Assembly: GCF_003569745.1 (NCBI RefSeq)
Contig: NZ_AP018498.1
Coordinates: forward strand, 3,778,047-3,842,046
DNA: 64,000 nt
Reading direction: 5' to 3'
Origin: Altererythrobacter sp. B11
Lineage (GTDB): Bacteria; Pseudomonadota; Alphaproteobacteria; Sphingomonadales; Sphingomonadaceae
The notes under the pieces were generated by a model, which had not been told where the DNA came from, made no database searches, and saw nothing but the letters and a program-made list of their open reading frames with translations. This document shows positions 15,017 to 24,186 of this stretch, piece by piece (within the stretch, counting starts at the first letter, position 1; each line of letters starts with the position of its first letter). The position numbers were made by a program, and so were the translations under genes.

Positions 15017-15037
15017 AAGCTGGATGCCCCGCGAGGA
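15017..15037. repeat. attR core (21-bp direct repeat) within tRNA-Gln
   Basis: Perfect copy of 5210-5230. It spans the CCA end, the 3' acceptor strand and part of the T-stem of tRNA-Gln, so integration keeps the tRNA gene whole on this side. Confidence 0.93.
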
Positions 15038-15094
15038 TTCGAACCTCGATTGACGGAGTCAGAGTCCGTAGTCTTACCTTTAGACGACGGGGCA
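15021..15094 (-). tRNA. tRNA-Gln (anticodon CUG)
   Basis: Reading the minus strand: acceptor TGCCCCG pairs with CGGGGCA; D-arm GTCT/AGAC; anticodon stem ACGGA/TCCGT with loop CTCTGAC (anticodon CTG); T-arm CGAGG-TTCGAAT-CCTCG; encoded CCA at 15021-15023. The U1-A72 pair is typical of glutamine tRNAs. This gene is the integration target of the neighbouring element. Confidence 0.95.
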
Positions 15095-15240
15095 ATGCGG
15101 AGCGGCGCACTTAGGCAGGCGCGACCGAATCGTCAAGCCGCCGATTTCGGGCGAAACTTGCTCCGCCCCCTGGCATTCGCTAGCCTGCACGCAAGTACCC
15201 GCCGATGGCGGGCGAGAACGATAAGAAAGTGTGCAGCATT

Positions 15241-16416
15241 ATGGCGGATTTCTCTCCGCCGGATGAACGCAGGGGCAAGGCCGCGACAGGTGCGGGCCGC
15301 CCGCCCGGTGGCCCCCGCAAGCGGAAGCCCCGACGCGAAACTTCCGGCGAAAATTCCGGCGACAGGCCCGGCCCGGGCGTCCAGCAAGGCAGCGCGTGGC
15401 GGCGCCAGCCGCGGCAGGCCTATGCTGCCATTGACCTCGGCACCAACAATTGCCGCCTGCTGATCGCACGGCCCGCTGACGACAATTTCGTGGTGATCGA
15501 CGCCTTCAGCCGGGTAGTGCGGCTGGGCGAAGGCCTGGCGCAGACCGGGCGGCTGAGCCAGGAAGCAATGGATCGCGCTGTGGGCGCCCTGCGCATCTGT
15601 TCCGAAAAGCTGCGCAAGCGCAATGTGCATCTTGCCCGTTCGGTCGCAACAGAGGCCTGCCGCCGCGCGTCGAACGGAATGGAATTCATCGAGCGCGTTC
15701 GCAGCGAAACCGGCATCCAGCTGGACATCATCACGGCGGAGGAAGAGGCGCGGCTTGCCGTGCTGGGCTGCCACGTGCTGCTAGAAGACGGCCCCGGCCC
15801 GGCGATGATTTTCGACATCGGCGGCGGATCGACCGAACTGGTGCTGATCGAATCCGGCGCCCCCGTCCCGCGCATCCTGGATTGGCAGAGCGTGCCCTGG
15901 GGGGTCGTGTCGCTCAGCGAGACGATCGGGCTGGAGGAAGGCGATCGCGACCACCGGCTGTCCCGCTATGGCGAGATGCGCCGAATCGTCACGGAAAGCT
16001 TTGCGGAATTCGCGGCGCGAATCGCCCACCATCATAATGACGCACTGCGCCTGCTGGGCACCAGCGGCACGGTGACCACGCTGGCCAGCCTGCATCTCAA
16101 CCTGCCCCAATATGATCGGCGGGCCGTGGACGGGCTGATCGTGCCCGCCAAGGCCATGCGGAGCATTTCGGATCGGCTGTCCGGCATGTCGCCCGACGAG
16201 CGTCGCACGCTGCCATGCATCGGCCGGGAACGCGCCGATCTGGTGGTGGCGGGCTGCGCGATACTGGAAAGCATTCTCGATATCTGGCCCGCCCCGCGCC
16301 TAGGCGTGGCCGACCGGGGCATACGCGAAGGGATATTGCGCGGCATGATGACAGCGGATGCAGACGGCATGGAAGCGCAGGCGGCCTTGCGCCGGCTGCG
16401 GCGGGGGATGGCATGA
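15241..16416 (+). CDS. Ppx/GppA family exopolyphosphatase/pppGpp phosphatase
   Basis: 391-residue member of the sugar kinase/Hsp70/actin-fold phosphatases that act on polyphosphate or pppGpp. Motifs: [15 protein letters not shown] (phosphate 1), [32 protein letters not shown] (phosphate 2), [14 protein letters not shown] 50-residue basic, Pro/Gly-rich extension precedes the fold. The ATG at 15241 ([12 protein letters not shown]) is favoured over 15205 because AAGAAAG lies upstream, but the choice is weak. It overlaps rlmE by ATGA; the ppx-rlmE pair is a recurrent alphaproteobacterial arrangement. Substrate cannot be decided from sequence. Confidence 0.9.
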   Translation: MADFSPPDERRGKAATGAGRPPGGPRKRKPRRETSGENSGDRPGPGVQQGSAWRRQPRQAYAAIDLGTNNCRLLIARPADDNFVVIDAFSRVVRLGEGLAQTGRLSQEAMDRAVGALRICSEKLRKRNVHLARSVATEACRRASNGMEFIERVRSETGIQLDIITAEEEARLAVLGCHVLLEDGPGPAMIFDIGGGSTELVLIESGAPVPRILDWQSVPWGVVSLSETIGLEEGDRDHRLSRYGEMRRIVTESFAEFAARIAHHHNDALRLLGTSGTVTTLASLHLNLPQYDRRAVDGLIVPAKAMRSISDRLSGMSPDERRTLPCIGRERADLVVAGCAILESILDIWPAPRLGVADRGIREGILRGMMTADADGMEAQAALRRLRRGMA

Positions 16417-17078
16417 CCAGGGGCCGCGGCGATACCGACCGGCGGGTGCGGACGGGGCGCGGGCGAACCGCGTCTTCCGTTCGCTGGCTGGAGCGGCAGT
16501 TGAACGATCCCTATGTGAAGCAGGCCAAGGCAGAGGGCTATCGCAGCCGCGCCGCCTACAAGCTGATCGAGCTGGACGAGCGCTTCGACCTGTTGAAGGG
16601 TGCGCGCCGCGTGGTTGATCTGGGCATCGCGCCTGGCGGCTGGAGCCAGGTGGTGCGCAAGCAGGTGCCCGCTGCCGCGGTGGTTGGCATCGACCTGCTG
16701 GAGACCGAGCCGCTGGAAGGCGTCACCATCCTGCAGATGGACTTCATGGATGATGCAGCGCCGGCGCGGCTGGAGGAGGCGCTGGATGGCGCCCCGGATC
16801 TCGTCCTGTCGGACATGGCGGCCAATACGGTCGGGCACAAGCAGACCGACCATTTGCGCACCATGGGGCTGGTGGAAGCGGCGGCCTATTTCGCCGTGGA
16901 CACGCTGGCGGAAGGCGGCACCTTCGTGGCGAAAGTCCTTGCCGGGGGCACGGACAGCGATCTGCTGACGCTGCTGAAGAAGCACTTCCGCGCTGTGAAG
17001 CACGCCAAACCGCCGGCGAGCCGCAAGGGCTCGTCGGAATGGTATGTGATCGCTCAGGGCTTCAAAGGGCGCGGCTGA
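16413..17078 (+). CDS. rlmE: 23S rRNA 2'-O-methyltransferase RlmE (FtsJ/RrmJ)
   Basis: Methylates U2552 of 23S rRNA late in 50S assembly. 221 residues with a basic N-terminus ([20 protein letters not shown]), [16 protein letters not shown] with the first catalytic Lys, the SAM site [25 protein letters not shown] with the catalytic Asp, and FVAKVLAG with the second Lys; the last acidic residue is in SSEWYVIA. All K-D-K-E positions are present. The ATG overlaps the stop of the upstream phosphatase. Confidence 0.95.
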   Translation: MTRGRGDTDRRVRTGRGRTASSVRWLERQLNDPYVKQAKAEGYRSRAAYKLIELDERFDLLKGARRVVDLGIAPGGWSQVVRKQVPAAAVVGIDLLETEPLEGVTILQMDFMDDAAPARLEEALDGAPDLVLSDMAANTVGHKQTDHLRTMGLVEAAAYFAVDTLAEGGTFVAKVLAGGTDSDLLTLLKKHFRAVKHAKPPASRKGSSEWYVIAQGFKGRG

Positions 17079-17110
17079 CCACCGGTCAGCTCAGCGCCCC
17101 AGCGTCTGCC

Positions 17111-17791
17111 TCAGTTCTGCACCGCCGCGTTGGTGGAGGGCACGGGCTGTTCCGCCCCCGCGGCGCCGGTGGTCTCGACAGTGTCGGAGGCAGCACCTTC
17201 GGCCACGCCCGGGCCTTCACCCGGTGCATCCGCGCCTTCGGCGGCAGCTTCGGTCGGGCTGGCTTCCGGTGCCGGAAGCGGCAGGTTGCTGCCGTTGGCA
17301 TTCAGATAGGCGATGACGTTGGCGCGATCTTCGATGCTGGAGAGGCCGGCGAAGCTCATCTTCGTGCCCGGCGCATAGGCGCGCGGGCTCTTCAGCCACT
17401 CGTTCAGCTCGTCGAAGGTCCAGTTGCCGCCATGGCTGGAGAGCGCGTCGGAGAAGGCGAAGCCGCCAACGCCCTTGCCAATCGCCTCACCCACGACGCC
17501 GTGCAGATTCGGGCCGATGCCGTTTGCGGCACCCTGCGCGATCGTGTGGCACGAGGTGCACTTGGCGAACACCTTCTCGCCCGCGGCCGGATCGGCCGTG
17601 GCCAGGACCTGCAGGAAGCTGGGCCCCGCGTCGCCGCCTTCCTCTTCCGCAGCCTGCACCGGATAACCGGCCGTTTCCGGCGCCTCCGGCTTGTCTGCAT
17701 GGAAATACATGCCGCTGACGATGGAAAGGCCAAGAGCCACGACACCACTAAAGAGCGTCCAGCCGGCGATGGTATTGAAGCGATCGGTCAT
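17111..17791 (-). CDS. Membrane-anchored cytochrome c (CycM-like)
   Basis: 226 residues. An N-terminal hydrophobic helix (WTLFSGVVALGLSIVSGMYF) anchors the protein, with the haem domain in the periplasm: KCTSCHTIAQ is the CxxCH haem site, GIGPNLHGVV follows, and GTKMSFAG supplies the Met ligand. Class I cytochrome c of the c2/c552 type carrying electrons between bc1 complex and oxidase. After the haem domain is a 60-residue Ala/Glu/Pro-rich tail, probably disordered. Convergent with rlmE; divergent from pheA. Confidence 0.92.
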   Translation of the reverse strand: MTDRFNTIAGWTLFSGVVALGLSIVSGMYFHADKPEAPETAGYPVQAAEEEGGDAGPSFLQVLATADPAAGEKVFAKCTSCHTIAQGAANGIGPNLHGVVGEAIGKGVGGFAFSDALSSHGGNWTFDELNEWLKSPRAYAPGTKMSFAGLSSIEDRANVIAYLNANGSNLPLPAPEASPTEAAAEGADAPGEGPGVAEGAASDTVETTGAAGAEQPVPSTNAAVQN

Positions 17792-17907
17792 CGAGAGATT
17801 GTCTGCCGTTGTCCCCGTTTGCGCGCCGCTCTAGTGGCGGCATGCGCGGCGTGCAAGTCCGATAGTGGCTTGCCCGGGCAGTTCGGCACGGTTACCGGCT
17901 TCGCCCC

Positions 17908-18801
17908 ATGGACAGCTTCCCCGCACCGGCGCTTGAACTGGTCGAAAAAATGCGCGCGGCGGCAGCGGCCGACCCTGCTCGCGCGGTCGCGTTCCAGGGG
18001 GCTCCCGGTGCCAATTCGCATCGTGCGGCGCTGGAATGGGATCCCGGCTGCCTGCCCCTGCCGTGCTTCGCCTTCGAAGATGCGTTGGAGGCGGTGAACA
18101 GCGGCACGGCGGACAGCGCCATCATCCCGATCGAAAATTCGCAGAACGGCCGCGTGGCGGATATCCATTTCCTGCTGCCCGAAAGCGGCCTGGCCATTGT
18201 GGGCGAGCACTTCCTGCCGATCAGCCATACGGTGATGGGGCTGACCAAGGGCCCCTATCGCGTGGCCTACAGCCATCCCCAGGCGCTGGGCCAGACGCGC
18301 TTCTGGCTGCGGGAGCGGGGGATCGTCCCGGTTTCCTATGCCGACACGGCGGGCGCAGCGGCGCTGGTGAAGGAATTGGGCGATCCCGCGGCCTGCGCGA
18401 TCGCGCCGGAACTCGCCGCCGATCTCTATGGCCTGGAAGTGGCCGAGCGCGGGGTAAAGGACGCGGCCGACAATATGACGCGCTTCGTCATCCTCGCCCG
18501 GCAGCAGGTCGATCCCGCCACGCTGAACGGCGATACGGCCATGACCACCTTCATCTTCGAGGTGAAGAACCTGCCCGCCGCGCTGTACAAGGCACTGGGC
18601 GGCTTCGCCACCAACGGCGTGAACATGACCAAGCTGGAAAGCTACCAGCAGGGGGCGAGCTTCGCCGCCACCATGTTCTATGCCGACATCGTGGGCGCCC
18701 CGGGCGATCCGGCGGTCGACCGGGCAATGGAAGAGCTGGCGTTCCACTGCAAGGAACTGCGCATCCTCGGCAGCTACCGCCAGGCACGGCAACGCCCCTG
18801 A
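17908..18801 (+). CDS. pheA: Prephenate dehydratase
   Basis: Converts prephenate to phenylpyruvate in phenylalanine synthesis. 297 residues, monofunctional (no chorismate mutase domain). Catalytic domain: FQGAPGANSH at the start, SAIIPIENSQNGRV, and the TRF motif in DNMTRFVIL. C-terminal ACT domain from about residue 205 (TTFIFEVKNLPAALYKAL) with ESYQQGASF, the counterpart of the ESRP motif that binds Phe for feedback inhibition. Followed after 19 bp by the DUF4129 gene. Confidence 0.95.
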   Translation: MDSFPAPALELVEKMRAAAAADPARAVAFQGAPGANSHRAALEWDPGCLPLPCFAFEDALEAVNSGTADSAIIPIENSQNGRVADIHFLLPESGLAIVGEHFLPISHTVMGLTKGPYRVAYSHPQALGQTRFWLRERGIVPVSYADTAGAAALVKELGDPAACAIAPELAADLYGLEVAERGVKDAADNMTRFVILARQQVDPATLNGDTAMTTFIFEVKNLPAALYKALGGFATNGVNMTKLESYQQGASFAATMFYADIVGAPGDPAVDRAMEELAFHCKELRILGSYRQARQRP

Positions 18802-18820
18802 TCAGCCACGGGCTACGGGA

Positions 18821-19558
18821 ATGCCGGTTGCGCCCGCGGGCGCTCCGTGTCACCACCCGCCGGTGACTGGGGCCAAGGGGCAGATCGCATCCACGCTCGC
18901 CGATGGCGGGGTTGCACGCGACTGGCAGCAGCTGCGCGCAGAGGCGGATATGCAGTTTTCGCCGATCCCCGCCCCGCCCCCGCGTGAGCCGGCAGAGGTT
19001 CCGTATTGGCTGGAATGGCTGGGCGAAATGCTGCGGCGGTTGTTTTCCCATCTGGGCGACGCATTGGACGGGGCCGCATCCCTCCTCGGCCTGTCGGGCG
19101 ATGTCCTGCTGTGGATCATCGCGGCGGCAGGGGCCGCACTGCTGGCATTCCTTCTCTGGCGGCTGGCCTCCCGCCTGGGGCTTCACGCAAAGCCAGGGGC
19201 CGAGCATGGCCCGGACTGGGCGCCAGAGGCAGCCGAAGCGCAGATCCTGCTGGAGGAAGCCGACAGGCTTGCTGCGGAGGGCCAGTATGACGCGGCGACC
19301 CATCTGCTCCTGCGCCGCAGCGTCCAGCAGATCCGAGCCGCGCGACCCGGGCTGCTCGAACCATCCACCACCGCGCGGGAGATCGCAGCGCTGGCCGTCC
19401 TGCCGGAGGGCGCCCGCCGCGCCTTCGCGGTGATCGCCGGACGCGTGGAACGCAGCCTGTTTGCCCTGCGTAACCTCTCCGCGGAGGACTGGCACGTCGC
19501 CCGCGCCGCCTACGCCGATTTTGCCCTGCCGGCCGGCGAGCCCGCAGCCGCGCCATGA
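18821..19558 (+). CDS. DUF4129 domain membrane protein
   Basis: 245 residues with one strong membrane helix (VLLWIIAAAGAALLAFLLWRLA) in the middle. The C-terminal cytosolic part (EAQILLEEADRLAAEGQYDAATHLLLRRSVQQI ... ARAAYADFAL) is the DUF4129 domain. It opens the DUF4129-DUF4350-MoxR-DUF58-SpoIIM-RDD cluster. The start is uncertain: ATG at 18821 is used, and a GTG at 18863 (VTGAKGQIAS) is a fair alternative since neither has a good Shine-Dalgarno. The stop overlaps the next ATG by four bases. Confidence 0.8.
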   Translation: MPVAPAGAPCHHPPVTGAKGQIASTLADGGVARDWQQLRAEADMQFSPIPAPPPREPAEVPYWLEWLGEMLRRLFSHLGDALDGAASLLGLSGDVLLWIIAAAGAALLAFLLWRLASRLGLHAKPGAEHGPDWAPEAAEAQILLEEADRLAAEGQYDAATHLLLRRSVQQIRAARPGLLEPSTTAREIAALAVLPEGARRAFAVIAGRVERSLFALRNLSAEDWHVARAAYADFALPAGEPAAAP

Positions 19559-20838
19559 GCGGTGGAGGCAGTCATTTCTCGCGCGGGGCAGCTCTGGCGC
19601 TCGTGGTCGCCAGCGCGGCGACGCTGCTGTTCGTGCTCTACGCTATGGGCCGCGGGTGGGACGGGAACGACGGCAACAATGGCGGTGCCCATGCCGCCGC
19701 GCGCGGGCTCAACGGCTTTGCCGGGCTTGCGGACCTGCTGAAACGGCGCGGCCTGCAGGTGACGCTGTCGCGCAGCGCCGCGCATCTGGATGATGAGGCG
19801 CTGCTGATCCTCACCCCGCCGCATGACAGTGACGGGAAGGAACTGGCCGAACTGCTGCAGGAACGCCGCTATGTCGGTCCCACGCTGGTGATCCTTCCCA
19901 AATGGCTTGCCGCACCCCCGCCGCCCGGCGCGACGGCAGAGCATCCGCGCGGCTGGGTCAGGCTGATCGGCGCGCTGGCACCGACTTTTACCGGCGACAT
20001 GAAGAAGCTCGACATGCTCGATCCGGCGATTTCGGCGCAGCGCAGCTGGCGCGGCCTGGGCCTTGCGGGGACTTTTCCCGCACCCGATGCCGTCCAGACG
20101 GTGGATGATCCGGACATCATTCCGCTGGTTTCCACCGGCTCCGGCAGGACACTGGCAGGCTATTGGGACAATGGCGGGTTCTATCCCGAACTTGCGGAAG
20201 CGGCGGGGCGGCCCGCCACCGAAGAAGACACCGATGCAAGCGCCTGGCCGGTGGTGTTCGTCGCCGAGCCGGACCTCATGAACAATTACGGCATGGCCGA
20301 TCTCCAACGCGCCGAAGCCGCGCTGCAGATCGTCGAGACGACGCTGGAGGACTACGATCTTCCCGTGGTCTTCGATCTCACCCTCGTTGGGCTGGGGTTT
20401 GCGGAGAACCCGCTGACCCTCGCCTTCCGGCCGCCCTTCCTCGCGGCCACGCTGTGCCTCGCGCTGGCCCTGCTGGTAATCGGCTGGCGCGCCTTCCGCC
20501 GGTTCGGCGCGCCTGTCACCCCCGCCTCGGCGCTCGCCATGGGCAAGGAGCAGCTCGCCCGCAACGGCGCGGCGCTGGTGCAGCGCACGGGGCGGCTGCA
20601 TCTGCTGGGGCCACCCTATGCCGCCATGCTCGCCGCGCGGATCGGCCGCGCGCTGGGGATCCGCGAAAGCGATCCCGGGCTGCGTGAGGCCGCCATTGCC
20701 CGCACGCTGGCGGCGCGAGGCAGAGATGAGCTCGATTATGCCGGCCATTCCGAGGCGCTCAGATCCGCGCGCCGGCCCGGCGATTTGCTGCGCGCCGCCC
20801 GGGCGCTGAAAGTGATCGAAAGGACAGTAGAAGAATGA
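19555..20838 (+). CDS. DUF4350 domain membrane protein
   Basis: 427 residues. An N-terminal helix (GAALALVVASAATLLFVLYAMG) is followed by a periplasmic or cytosolic domain starting GLNGFAGLADLLKRRGLQVTLSRSA and ALLILTPPHD, the DUF4350 (GATase-like) part, then a second helix (FLAATLCLALALLVIGW) and a C-terminal cytosolic helical domain. No catalytic residues are known for this family. It overlaps both neighbours by ATGA-type junctions and is expected to act with the MoxR ATPase. Confidence 0.85.
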   Translation: MSGGGSHFSRGAALALVVASAATLLFVLYAMGRGWDGNDGNNGGAHAAARGLNGFAGLADLLKRRGLQVTLSRSAAHLDDEALLILTPPHDSDGKELAELLQERRYVGPTLVILPKWLAAPPPPGATAEHPRGWVRLIGALAPTFTGDMKKLDMLDPAISAQRSWRGLGLAGTFPAPDAVQTVDDPDIIPLVSTGSGRTLAGYWDNGGFYPELAEAAGRPATEEDTDASAWPVVFVAEPDLMNNYGMADLQRAEAALQIVETTLEDYDLPVVFDLTLVGLGFAENPLTLAFRPPFLAATLCLALALLVIGWRAFRRFGAPVTPASALAMGKEQLARNGAALVQRTGRLHLLGPPYAAMLAARIGRALGIRESDPGLREAAIARTLAARGRDELDYAGHSEALRSARRPGDLLRAARALKVIERTVEE

Positions 20839-21797
20839 CCATGTCGCTCGATGAGACCCGCTCCCTCGCGGGGGCCATCCGCACCGAGATCGGCAAGGCG
20901 ATCGTAGGCCAGGAGGAAACGGTCGAGCACCTGCTGATCGCGCTGGTGGCGCAGGGCCATGTGCTGCTGGAAGGCCCGCCGGGCACGGCCAAGACCTTTC
21001 TGGCCCAGTGCTTCGCCACTGCAACGGGGATGGAATTCGGCCGAATCCAGTTCACGCCGGACTTGCTTCCGGGTGATATTCTGGGCTCCAACCTGTTCAA
21101 TTTCCAGACCAGCCAGTTCACCCTCACCCGCGGTCCGATCTTTCGCGAACTGCTGCTGGCGGATGAGATCAATCGTACGCCGCCCAAGACGCAGGCCGCC
21201 CTGCTGGAAGCGATGCAGGAGCGGCGGGTAACGCTGGACGGCGAAGCGCACGCCCTGCCCCCCGGCTTCATGGTGGTGGCAACGCAGAATCCGATCGAGA
21301 ACCAGGGGGTCTATCCGCTGCCCGAAGCGCAGTTGGACCGCTTCCTGTTCAAGCTGCTGGTTCCCTATCCCAGCGCCGAGGAAGAGGCGGCAATCGTGCG
21401 CCGCTTCGGCCAGCACAGCGGACCGCCCCGGCCGGCCGAGTTCGGCATCGGCGCCGTGGCCGACGCAGCCAGCATCGCCGCCGCGCAGCAAGCGGTGAAG
21501 GGGGTGACGCTGGCAGAGGAGGTGATCGCCTACACCGTCGCGCTGGTCCGCGCGACGCGCGAAACGGCGGAGCTGGCAGGCGGCGCCAGCCCGCGGGCCG
21601 CCGTGCTGCTGGCCAATTCCGCCCGTGCGCGGGCTGCGCTGCATGGCCGCGACTATGTCTTGCCGGATGATGTGAAGGCCCTCGCCGCCTCCGCCCTGCG
21701 CCATCGCTTGCTGCTGTCTCCCGCGGCAGAAATCGACGGGCGGCAGGTGGAGGATCTGGTCGCCGAGCTGGTCGAGCGGACCGAGGCGCCGCGATAG
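20835..21797 (+). CDS. MoxR-family AAA+ ATPase
   Basis: 320 residues. N-terminal IGKAIVGQEETVEHLLIALV, Walker A LEGPPGTAKT, Walker B LLLADEINRTPPKTQAALLEAMQE, sensor 1 VVATQNPIENQGVYPLPEAQLDRF, and the lid domain ending PDDVKALAASALRHRL. MoxR ATPases act as chaperones that activate or load partner proteins, often with von Willebrand A (VWA)/DUF58 proteins; a DUF58 gene follows directly. Part of an overlapping cluster with DUF4350 upstream. Confidence 0.95.
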   Translation: MTMSLDETRSLAGAIRTEIGKAIVGQEETVEHLLIALVAQGHVLLEGPPGTAKTFLAQCFATATGMEFGRIQFTPDLLPGDILGSNLFNFQTSQFTLTRGPIFRELLLADEINRTPPKTQAALLEAMQERRVTLDGEAHALPPGFMVVATQNPIENQGVYPLPEAQLDRFLFKLLVPYPSAEEEAAIVRRFGQHSGPPRPAEFGIGAVADAASIAAAQQAVKGVTLAEEVIAYTVALVRATRETAELAGGASPRAAVLLANSARARAALHGRDYVLPDDVKALAASALRHRLLLSPAAEIDGRQVEDLVAELVERTEAPR

Positions 21798-21799
21798 AC

Positions 21800-23125
21800 G
21801 TGAAGGCGCCCATCGCCCCTACCACACGCCCGCTGGTGGCGCTCGCCCTGCTGGCGCCGGCCGCGGTGATTACGGCTGCCGTCGCGCCCGCAATGTGGTG
21901 GCTGGCGCCGCTGCTGGGAGTGGCGCTGCTGGCGCTGGTGGCGGTGGATGGCATGCTGGCCGGCAGGCTGGCGGAGATGGCGCTGGATGCGCCCGCCGAT
22001 GCCGAAGTAGGCCAGCCCCTTGCCCTGTCGCTCCGCGCCCGTTTCAGCCGGCCACCCGCCGCGGCTCCGCAGGCTTCGCTGGGCTTCGCTACGCGCCTGG
22101 GCCAAGGCGGCGCGGCGCAATTCGATCTGGCGGAAGAGGGCGCAGCCGGAAGTTGGCGGGGGCAGGCCTTCATCACGCCGGTGCGGCGGGGAACGGGAAC
22201 CGTGCAGGAACTGTGGCTGCGCTGGCCCGGCCCGCTGCGGCTGGCGTGGCGGCAGGCCTCCGCGCCGGTCGAGGCGGAGGTGAGAATCTGGCCCGATCTC
22301 ACGCCCGTGCGCTCCCCGGCGCTGCAGGCCTTCCTGCGTGACGCGCAGTTCGGCATGGTCGCGCGGCGCATTCGCGGCGAAGGCACGCAGTTCGAGGCGC
22401 TGAGCGAATATGAAGCAGGCATGGACCGCCGCCGCATCGACTGGAAAGCCAGCGCGCGCCACACCCGGCTTTATGCCCGGGAAAACGAGGCGGAGCGCGA
22501 CAACCAGATCGTCTTCGCTTTCGATTGCGGCAGCGCCATGTGCGAGCCCGTGGACGGGCTGCCGCGCATCGATCGCGCCGTGTCCGCCGCGCTTACCGCC
22601 GCCTATGTCGCGCTGAAGGGCGGCGATCGGGTCGCGCTCTATGGCTTTGCAGAGCGGCCCTGGCTGCTGACACCCTTCGCCACGGAGCCCCGCAATTTCC
22701 ATCGCCTGCAGAGCGCCGCAGCGGGCCTCGATTACCACGCGCGAGAGCCGAACTTCACGCTCGCCCTCGCCACGCTGGCGGGGCAGTTGCGGCGGCGTTC
22801 GCTGATCGTGCTGTTTTCCGACTTCACCGACAGCACCTCGGCCGAACTGATGATCGAAAGTCTGGGCCGGCTGGTGCGGCATCATCTGGTGATCTTCGTG
22901 ACGATGGAAGACAGCGAACTCACTTCCCTCGCCGGCGCCGAACCCGCGACGATCGGCGATCTTGCCACCGCCGTGGCGGCTGACGGGCTGGCGCGTCAGC
23001 GCGCGGCCGTGCTGCAGCGGCTGCGCAGGCTGGGCGTGGATGTGATCGAGGCGCCTTGGCGCGCGATCGGCTATCGCCTGATCGACCGCTATCTTGCGAC
23101 GAAGCGGGCGGAGGCGATCGGCTGA
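21800..23125 (+). CDS. DUF58 domain protein
   Basis: 441 residues. Two N-terminal membrane helices (VALALLAPAAVITAAVAP and MWWLAPLLGVALLALVAV) precede a beta-rich part and the DUF58 signature GEGTQFEALSEYEAGMD followed by RRRIDWKASARH. The C-terminal part is VWA-like: FAFDCGSAM is a degenerate MIDAS strand and LIVLFSDFTDSTS a later one. Expected to be the partner of the MoxR ATPase. GTG start two bases after the moxR stop; the stop overlaps the next ATG. Confidence 0.9.
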   Translation: MKAPIAPTTRPLVALALLAPAAVITAAVAPAMWWLAPLLGVALLALVAVDGMLAGRLAEMALDAPADAEVGQPLALSLRARFSRPPAAAPQASLGFATRLGQGGAAQFDLAEEGAAGSWRGQAFITPVRRGTGTVQELWLRWPGPLRLAWRQASAPVEAEVRIWPDLTPVRSPALQAFLRDAQFGMVARRIRGEGTQFEALSEYEAGMDRRRIDWKASARHTRLYARENEAERDNQIVFAFDCGSAMCEPVDGLPRIDRAVSAALTAAYVALKGGDRVALYGFAERPWLLTPFATEPRNFHRLQSAAAGLDYHAREPNFTLALATLAGQLRRRSLIVLFSDFTDSTSAELMIESLGRLVRHHLVIFVTMEDSELTSLAGAEPATIGDLATAVAADGLARQRAAVLQRLRRLGVDVIEAPWRAIGYRLIDRYLATKRAEAIG

Positions 23126-24186
23126 TGGCCCTCTCGCTCCGCCTCACCTTTCGCAAGTCCGGCGACGGCGAGGCTCCGCCCGATATCGAAGCCGCCAGCC
23201 TGCGCTCCGACCGTTTCCGGCTGGAGCGCGAAGGCGAATGGCGGCGGCTGGAGCGGATCGTGACCGCGCTGGAGAAAGGGCGTCCCGGTCGCATTTCGGA
23301 TGAGGATCTGCTCGCCCTGCCGGCGCTCTACCGACAGGCCGCGTCCAGCCTTTCGGTCGCGCGTGAAACCTCGCTGGATGCGGCGACGCTGGCCTATCTG
23401 GAGGCGCTGGTGCGCCGCGCCTTCTTCCAGATCTACGGCACGCGCCAATCGCTGCTTTCGTGGCTGCGGGGCTTCCTCGGCGGCCGCTGGGGCGCGGCGG
23501 TGCGGGGCCTGTGGCTCGACCTCTGCATCGCGCTGGCGGTGATGATCGCCGGGGCGGTGGCGGGCTGGCTGCTCGTGGCGCGCGACAGCGAGTGGTACTA
23601 TGCCCTCGTGCCGGGCGAGTTCGTGGGCGGGCGCCAGCCCGGCGCAGAGCGCGAAGTGCTGGAACGGACGCTAGCCGGTGCGGAAGGGCCGCACGGCCTC
23701 TCCGTCTTCGCGACCTATCTCTTCTCCAACAACGCCGCCGTTGCGATCATGGCCTTCGCGCTGGGCTTCGCCTTCGGCATTCCCACAATCATGCTGCTGG
23801 TCGGAAACATGGCGACACTGGGCGCCATGCTGTGGCTGTTCTGCCAGGCGGGTCTGGGGTGGGAATTTGCCGCGTGGCTCTCCATCCACGGGACCACGGA
23901 GATCTTCGCCATCCTGCTGGCGGGCGCTGCTGGCATCCATATCGGCCGGTCCATGGCCTTTCCGGGCACACTTCCGCTGGGGGCGGCCGCCGCGACCAGC
24001 GGCAGGCGGGCGGCACAGGTGATGGCGGGTGTAGTCCTGATGCTGGTCCTGGCGGGCCTGCTGGAAGGCTACGGCCGGCAGCTGGTGGAAGACCCCTGGG
24101 CGCGGGGGACCATCGGCGGCACGCTGCTGCTTTTCTGGATCGCCTATCTGTTCGCCTTCCGCCCGGCGGGCGAGGGCACCGCGTGA
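23125..24186 (+). CDS. SpoIIM-family (DUF95) integral membrane protein
   Basis: 353 residues. About 110 cytosolic helical residues precede five or six membrane helices. The family motif region is FATYLFSNNAAVAIMAFALG followed by PTIMLLVGNMATLG and the AWLSIHGTTEIFAILLAGAAG loop. The name comes from stage II sporulation protein M, but this organism is not a spore former; the family's role outside sporulation is unknown. Translationally coupled with DUF58 (TGATG) and the RDD gene (TGATG). Confidence 0.9.
   Translation: MALSLRLTFRKSGDGEAPPDIEAASLRSDRFRLEREGEWRRLERIVTALEKGRPGRISDEDLLALPALYRQAASSLSVARETSLDAATLAYLEALVRRAFFQIYGTRQSLLSWLRGFLGGRWGAAVRGLWLDLCIALAVMIAGAVAGWLLVARDSEWYYALVPGEFVGGRQPGAEREVLERTLAGAEGPHGLSVFATYLFSNNAAVAIMAFALGFAFGIPTIMLLVGNMATLGAMLWLFCQAGLGWEFAAWLSIHGTTEIFAILLAGAAGIHIGRSMAFPGTLPLGAAAATSGRRAAQVMAGVVLMLVLAGLLEGYGRQLVEDPWARGTIGGTLLLFWIAYLFAFRPAGEGTA

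Larger units (their letters stand above)
5210..15037. mobile_element. Integrated phage-satellite-like element in tRNA-Gln (int, rep, HNH, terL, capsid, protease, portal; no tail genes)
   Basis: Bounded by perfect 21-bp direct repeats at 5210-5230 and 15017-15037; the right copy is the 3' end of tRNA-Gln and the integrase gene ends 8 bp before it. Gene order: rep ATPase, 52-aa unknown, HNH, terL, (RHH regulator on the other strand), two unknowns, MerR-like regulator, HK97-type capsid, prohead protease, portal, 65-aa unknown, integrase. No tail tube, tape measure, baseplate, holin, endolysin, CI-type repressor or small terminase is seen, and every frame is open. The set resembles capsid-forming satellites, which make their own heads and borrow helper tails. 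A short, reduced prophage remains the alternative. Confidence 0.88.

Noticed and set aside
5210..15037. Gene transfer agent cluster
   Set aside because: RcGTA-type clusters carry tail genes, lack integrase and att repeats, and are not set in a tRNA gene.
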